A stretch of DNA of 6,418 nucleotides, taken from NCBI GenBank assembly GCA_002291495.1, contig DBAE01000176.1, forward strand, positions 1-6,418. Reading direction: 5' to 3'. Below the pieces are notes generated by a model. That model saw only the letters and a list, made by a program, of their open reading frames with translations. It was not told where the DNA came from and searched no databases. The translations under genes and the position numbers were made by a program. The first letter of the stretch is position 1, and the number at the start of each line of letters is the position of its first letter. Positions 4,632 through 6,418 of the stretch are shown here, piece after piece. Source of the stretch: Bacteriovoracaceae bacterium UBA1018. GTDB taxonomy: Bacteria; Bdellovibrionota; UBA1018.

Positions 4632-5842
4632 TGATCTGCCGACGATGCCCCAGCCCCTGATACAGACCTCGGCAAACTTCCGAGACTTTGGCTTCCTGCG
4701 ACCATTTTGTCTTCTAGGCATGCCTTGGCAGAGTTACAGTTTTCGGCCTGGCACCTAGCGAAACGTGTTGTGGCGACGGCATTTGAGCTGCCCATACACT
4801 TGATTTGTCGAACACAGAGTTTCTTTCCACCGCAAGAAGCTGGGCTCTCAACTGTGGTGAATAAAACACCCTTGTTCTTTGTCAGGTCCTGGTTGATATC
4901 ATCTTGCGCCAGCTTACAATCACCGGCTGTACCCTTACCGGTCGCCCTATCATTCATAGCTTTTTCATTGGTAAGCATCGCTTTCAATTCATTACGATCG
5001 CAAAAAAAGCTAAGTGAGGATGACTTCTCCATCCAACCTTTCGATGAATCACCGTCACCACAAACTTGCTTATAACGACTAACCAGGTCACGAAACTCAG
5101 AAGGATGACTCTTCACATAGGGTAAAACCTTCAGTTTAACACAATCATCATAGTTTTCTTTCGAACATTTGCTGACAAATTCCTCACTGCAAACCGCGCT
5201 CTGATCCGACCAGATCTCGGCACATAATCCAGGACCAAAAACGAGTGGATTACACTGCTTCATGTTCGACTTTCTGGCATTGTTGCGACTGCTAAGTCTT
5301 GTAATTTCGCTTGCTGAGTTACAGGCAAGCGTCTCGTCAAAGGCACAATCGTTTTCTTTCTCTGTTTGTGTCGGCTTTAAGAGGCCACCAAATGCGTCTA
5401 CCGGCAGACAATTAGGCTTTTTTGCCCACGCATTCTGAATACCTATTGAATGAAGTATTGAATTCATCACCTCATCAGAGACGCTTGAAGTCTTATTCTT
5501 TTCGCCTCGCGAAGCAGTTTGAAAAAGCCGGATTACTCGAATGATCTGCTGATTAGTCCATTGGCTATCCCCTGTCCCGCGCGCGGTAGGAGCAGAGCTA
5601 GGGAGGGCGATGCTTACGATTCTTCCCGGAAAGAAATCTGTTCCTTTTGGAAATAGATTTTTTGGAAATCTCTTTTCGGTTCGTCCATCTTCCAGCCTCA
5701 ACAGCACCTCGGAGGAGGAAGCACTGACGATGGATCCAGTCACAATAGCGGGAGAGTCAGTGGCTAATTCTGCATGCACAGAACTTGTGTGCAAAAATAT
5801 ACTCAATGCAACCAAGAAACCCTTGCCGATATTCATAGACAT
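4628..5842 (-). CDS. Cysteine-rich exported protein of unknown function
   Basis: The 404-residue product starts with a signal peptide: K7, a hydrophobic core at about 9-17 and a cleavage site after VHA at residue 24. It should therefore be periplasmic, surface or secreted. The N-terminal part (about 31-82) alternates short beta strands and may be a small barrel: GSIVSASSSEVLLRLEDG and FPGRIVSIALP. The rest holds all 17 cysteines, between C145 and C375, in closely spaced groups such as CGGKKLC and CQAENCNSAKAC, which suggests several disulphides. I do not recognise the family; a KQCNPLVFG segment recalls motifs in exported proteins of Bdellovibrio relatives, weakly. AGAGG at 5850-5846 lies 3 nt before the first ATG and 9 nt before a second in-frame ATG (Met3, 5836), which is an equally good start. 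Its stop overlaps the transposase stop on the other strand. Confidence 0.8.
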   Translation of the reverse strand: MSMNIGKGFLVALSIFLHTSSVHAELATDSPAIVTGSIVSASSSEVLLRLEDGRTEKRFPKNLFPKGTDFFPGRIVSIALPSSAPTARGTGDSQWTNQQIIRVIRLFQTASRGEKNKTSSVSDEVMNSILHSIGIQNAWAKKPNCLPVDAFGGLLKPTQTEKENDCAFDETLACNSASEITRLSSRNNARKSNMKQCNPLVFGPGLCAEIWSDQSAVCSEEFVSKCSKENYDDCVKLKVLPYVKSHPSEFRDLVSRYKQVCGDGDSSKGWMEKSSSLSFFCDRNELKAMLTNEKAMNDRATGKGTAGDCKLAQDDINQDLTKNKGVLFTTVESPASCGGKKLCVRQIKCMGSSNAVATTRFARCQAENCNSAKACLEDKMVAGSQSLGSLPRSVSGAGASSADH

Positions 5843-5876
5843 TTTCCTCTTAGAGAGAACCGCTATAAAAATCGTA

Positions 5877-5900
5877 ATTCAATTAAACTATTTATTGAAT
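5877..5900. repeat. AT-rich dyad upstream of the Cys-rich gene, possible operator
   Basis: ATTCAAT (5877-5883) and ATTGAAT (5894-5900) are exact 7-bp inverted repeats with a 10-base spacer. They lie 35-58 bases before the start of the Cys-rich protein gene, in the most AT-rich part of the 5843-6015 gap. The position suits a regulator site or the promoter region. I could not pick a convincing -35/-10 pair. Confidence 0.35.
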
Positions 5901-5909
5901 CGCAATATC

Positions 5910-5937
5910 ACGAGGATCTACGAGATTAGCCTACGAG
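5910..5937. repeat. Short direct repeats upstream of the Cys-rich gene
   Basis: CTACGAG occurs at 5918-5924 and 5931-5937, with a partial copy, CACGAG, ending at 5914. On the strand of the downstream gene this reads CTCGTAG, CTCGTAG, CTCGTG. A further ACGAG is at 5991-5995. Together with the adjacent dyad it could be a tandem activator site, but repeats this short may be chance. Confidence 0.25.
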
Positions 5938-6015
5938 TCGTGGACAAAACATAACGGACACAGGCTTTTCAATCGGAGTAGGTCCTATTTACGAGTTTCT
6001 TTTCAAAGAGTAGTT

Positions 6016-6418
6016 TTAAGCCACCCTCTTCTCTTCGCTCTTCTCCGTATCTACCCGCGCCTTTCCGGCGCGACAGTTGTCACAGGTCTCGCAAACTTCC
6101 CAGTCAGGTTGCTCTTCGAAATAACTCAAAAGTGTTTTCCACCTACAAAGCGCTGTTTGTGAATACATAATCATACGCTTGAGCTTTTCTTGGTCGGCTT
6201 CACGCATCTGTTCGTAGTGGGCGATTGCTTCGGTCAGTTCCTTTTCGTTTTTCTTAAAGCCTTTCAGCTGAAACTTTGCTCCCTTGAGCTCTCGGACAAG
6301 TCCGATGTTTTTCAAGGTAGATAGGATGACCCGTACTTTTTTCTGAGCGACTTTCTCGACACTTTCCTGAATCAATTTTAAAGAAGCAGCACTCGATCCA
6401 CCATCCGGACTATCACGA
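6016..6418 (-). CDS. recQ: RecQ-family DNA helicase, C-terminal part (cut by window edge)
   Basis: RecQ enzymes are ATP-driven 3'-5' DNA helicases used in recombination and replication-fork repair. Only the last 133 residues are visible; the frame is open to the window edge, so the TTG at 6375 is an internal codon and not the start. The helicase core with its ATPase motifs lies outside. Visible parts in order are a winged-helix-like stretch (AQKKVRVILSTLKNIGLVRE), a charged helical linker (KNEKELTEAIAHYEQMR), then the RecQ zinc-binding module: MIMYSQTALCRWKTLLSYFEE followed by CETCDNC, giving four Cys ligands. The protein ends about 20 residues after CDNC with no HRDC domain, as in short RecQ proteins. 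The next gene on this strand starts 173 nt downstream. No clear terminator is visible in between. Confidence 0.88.
   Translation of the reverse strand, partial: RDSPDGGSSAASLKLIQESVEKVAQKKVRVILSTLKNIGLVRELKGAKFQLKGFKKNEKELTEAIAHYEQMREADQEKLKRMIMYSQTALCRWKTLLSYFEEQPDWEVCETCDNCRAGKARVDTEKSEEKRVA

Noticed and set aside
4707..5075. 122-codon plus-strand frame opposite the Cys-rich gene
   Set aside because: It is the complement of a gene with a clear signal peptide and a consistent Cys pattern; the antisense product shows no features.
5610..5954. 114-codon plus-strand frame opposite the start of the Cys-rich gene
   Set aside because: Shadow of the real gene and its leader; no start signal or motif.

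Overview
This window looks like chromosomal DNA from a Gram-negative bacterium with an outer membrane. The evidence is a lipobox lipoprotein, an Mla-type ABC lipid transporter (permease, ATPase and MCE protein) and exported proteins with cleavable signal peptides. The transporter make-up, the IS200/RAYT-like transposase and the Cys-rich exported protein suggest a Bdellovibrionota/Oligoflexia or related deltaproteobacterial lineage. That placement is tentative and rests on family resemblance, not on a search. Two 100-base samples of coding sequence that I counted were both 48% G+C.

Layout from left to right: (1) 1-348, minus strand: the 5' part of a gene for an exported protein, cut by the window edge. 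(2) 357-717: a 360-base divergent intergenic region with several inverted repeats, including a nested set at 543-645 that could fold as RNA. (3) 718-3745, plus strand: a lipoprotein gene, then mlaE, mlaF and mlaD. mlaE and mlaF are 2 nt apart, and mlaF and mlaD overlap by 4 nt. (4) 3746-4106: a gene-free stretch, GC-rich in its first half, with a hairpin just after mlaD, a perfect 9-bp hairpin and a 14-bp palindrome. (5) 4107-4631, plus strand: a RAYT/IS200-like HUH protein. (6) 4628-5842, minus strand: a large exported protein with 17 cysteines. It converges on the transposase gene, and both stop codons lie in one CTAG. (7) 5843-6015: an AT-rich leader with a dyad and short direct repeats. 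(8) 6016-6418, minus strand: the C-terminal end of a RecQ helicase with its four zinc-binding cysteines.

The mla block is the clear functional unit. MlaE is the membrane permease, MlaF the cytoplasmic ATPase, and MlaD the membrane-anchored periplasmic MCE protein that makes the lipid channel. No MlaC shuttle or MlaB STAS protein is encoded beside them. The lipoprotein upstream is a candidate accessory part. The transposase-like gene and its flanking palindromes form a second possible unit, resembling a RAYT with REP-type sequences.

I did not find an unmistakably new system. The points most worth following are the lipoprotein linked to mla, the palindromes next to the RAYT gene, the CTAG shared by two stop codons, and the possible structured RNA upstream of the lipoprotein.
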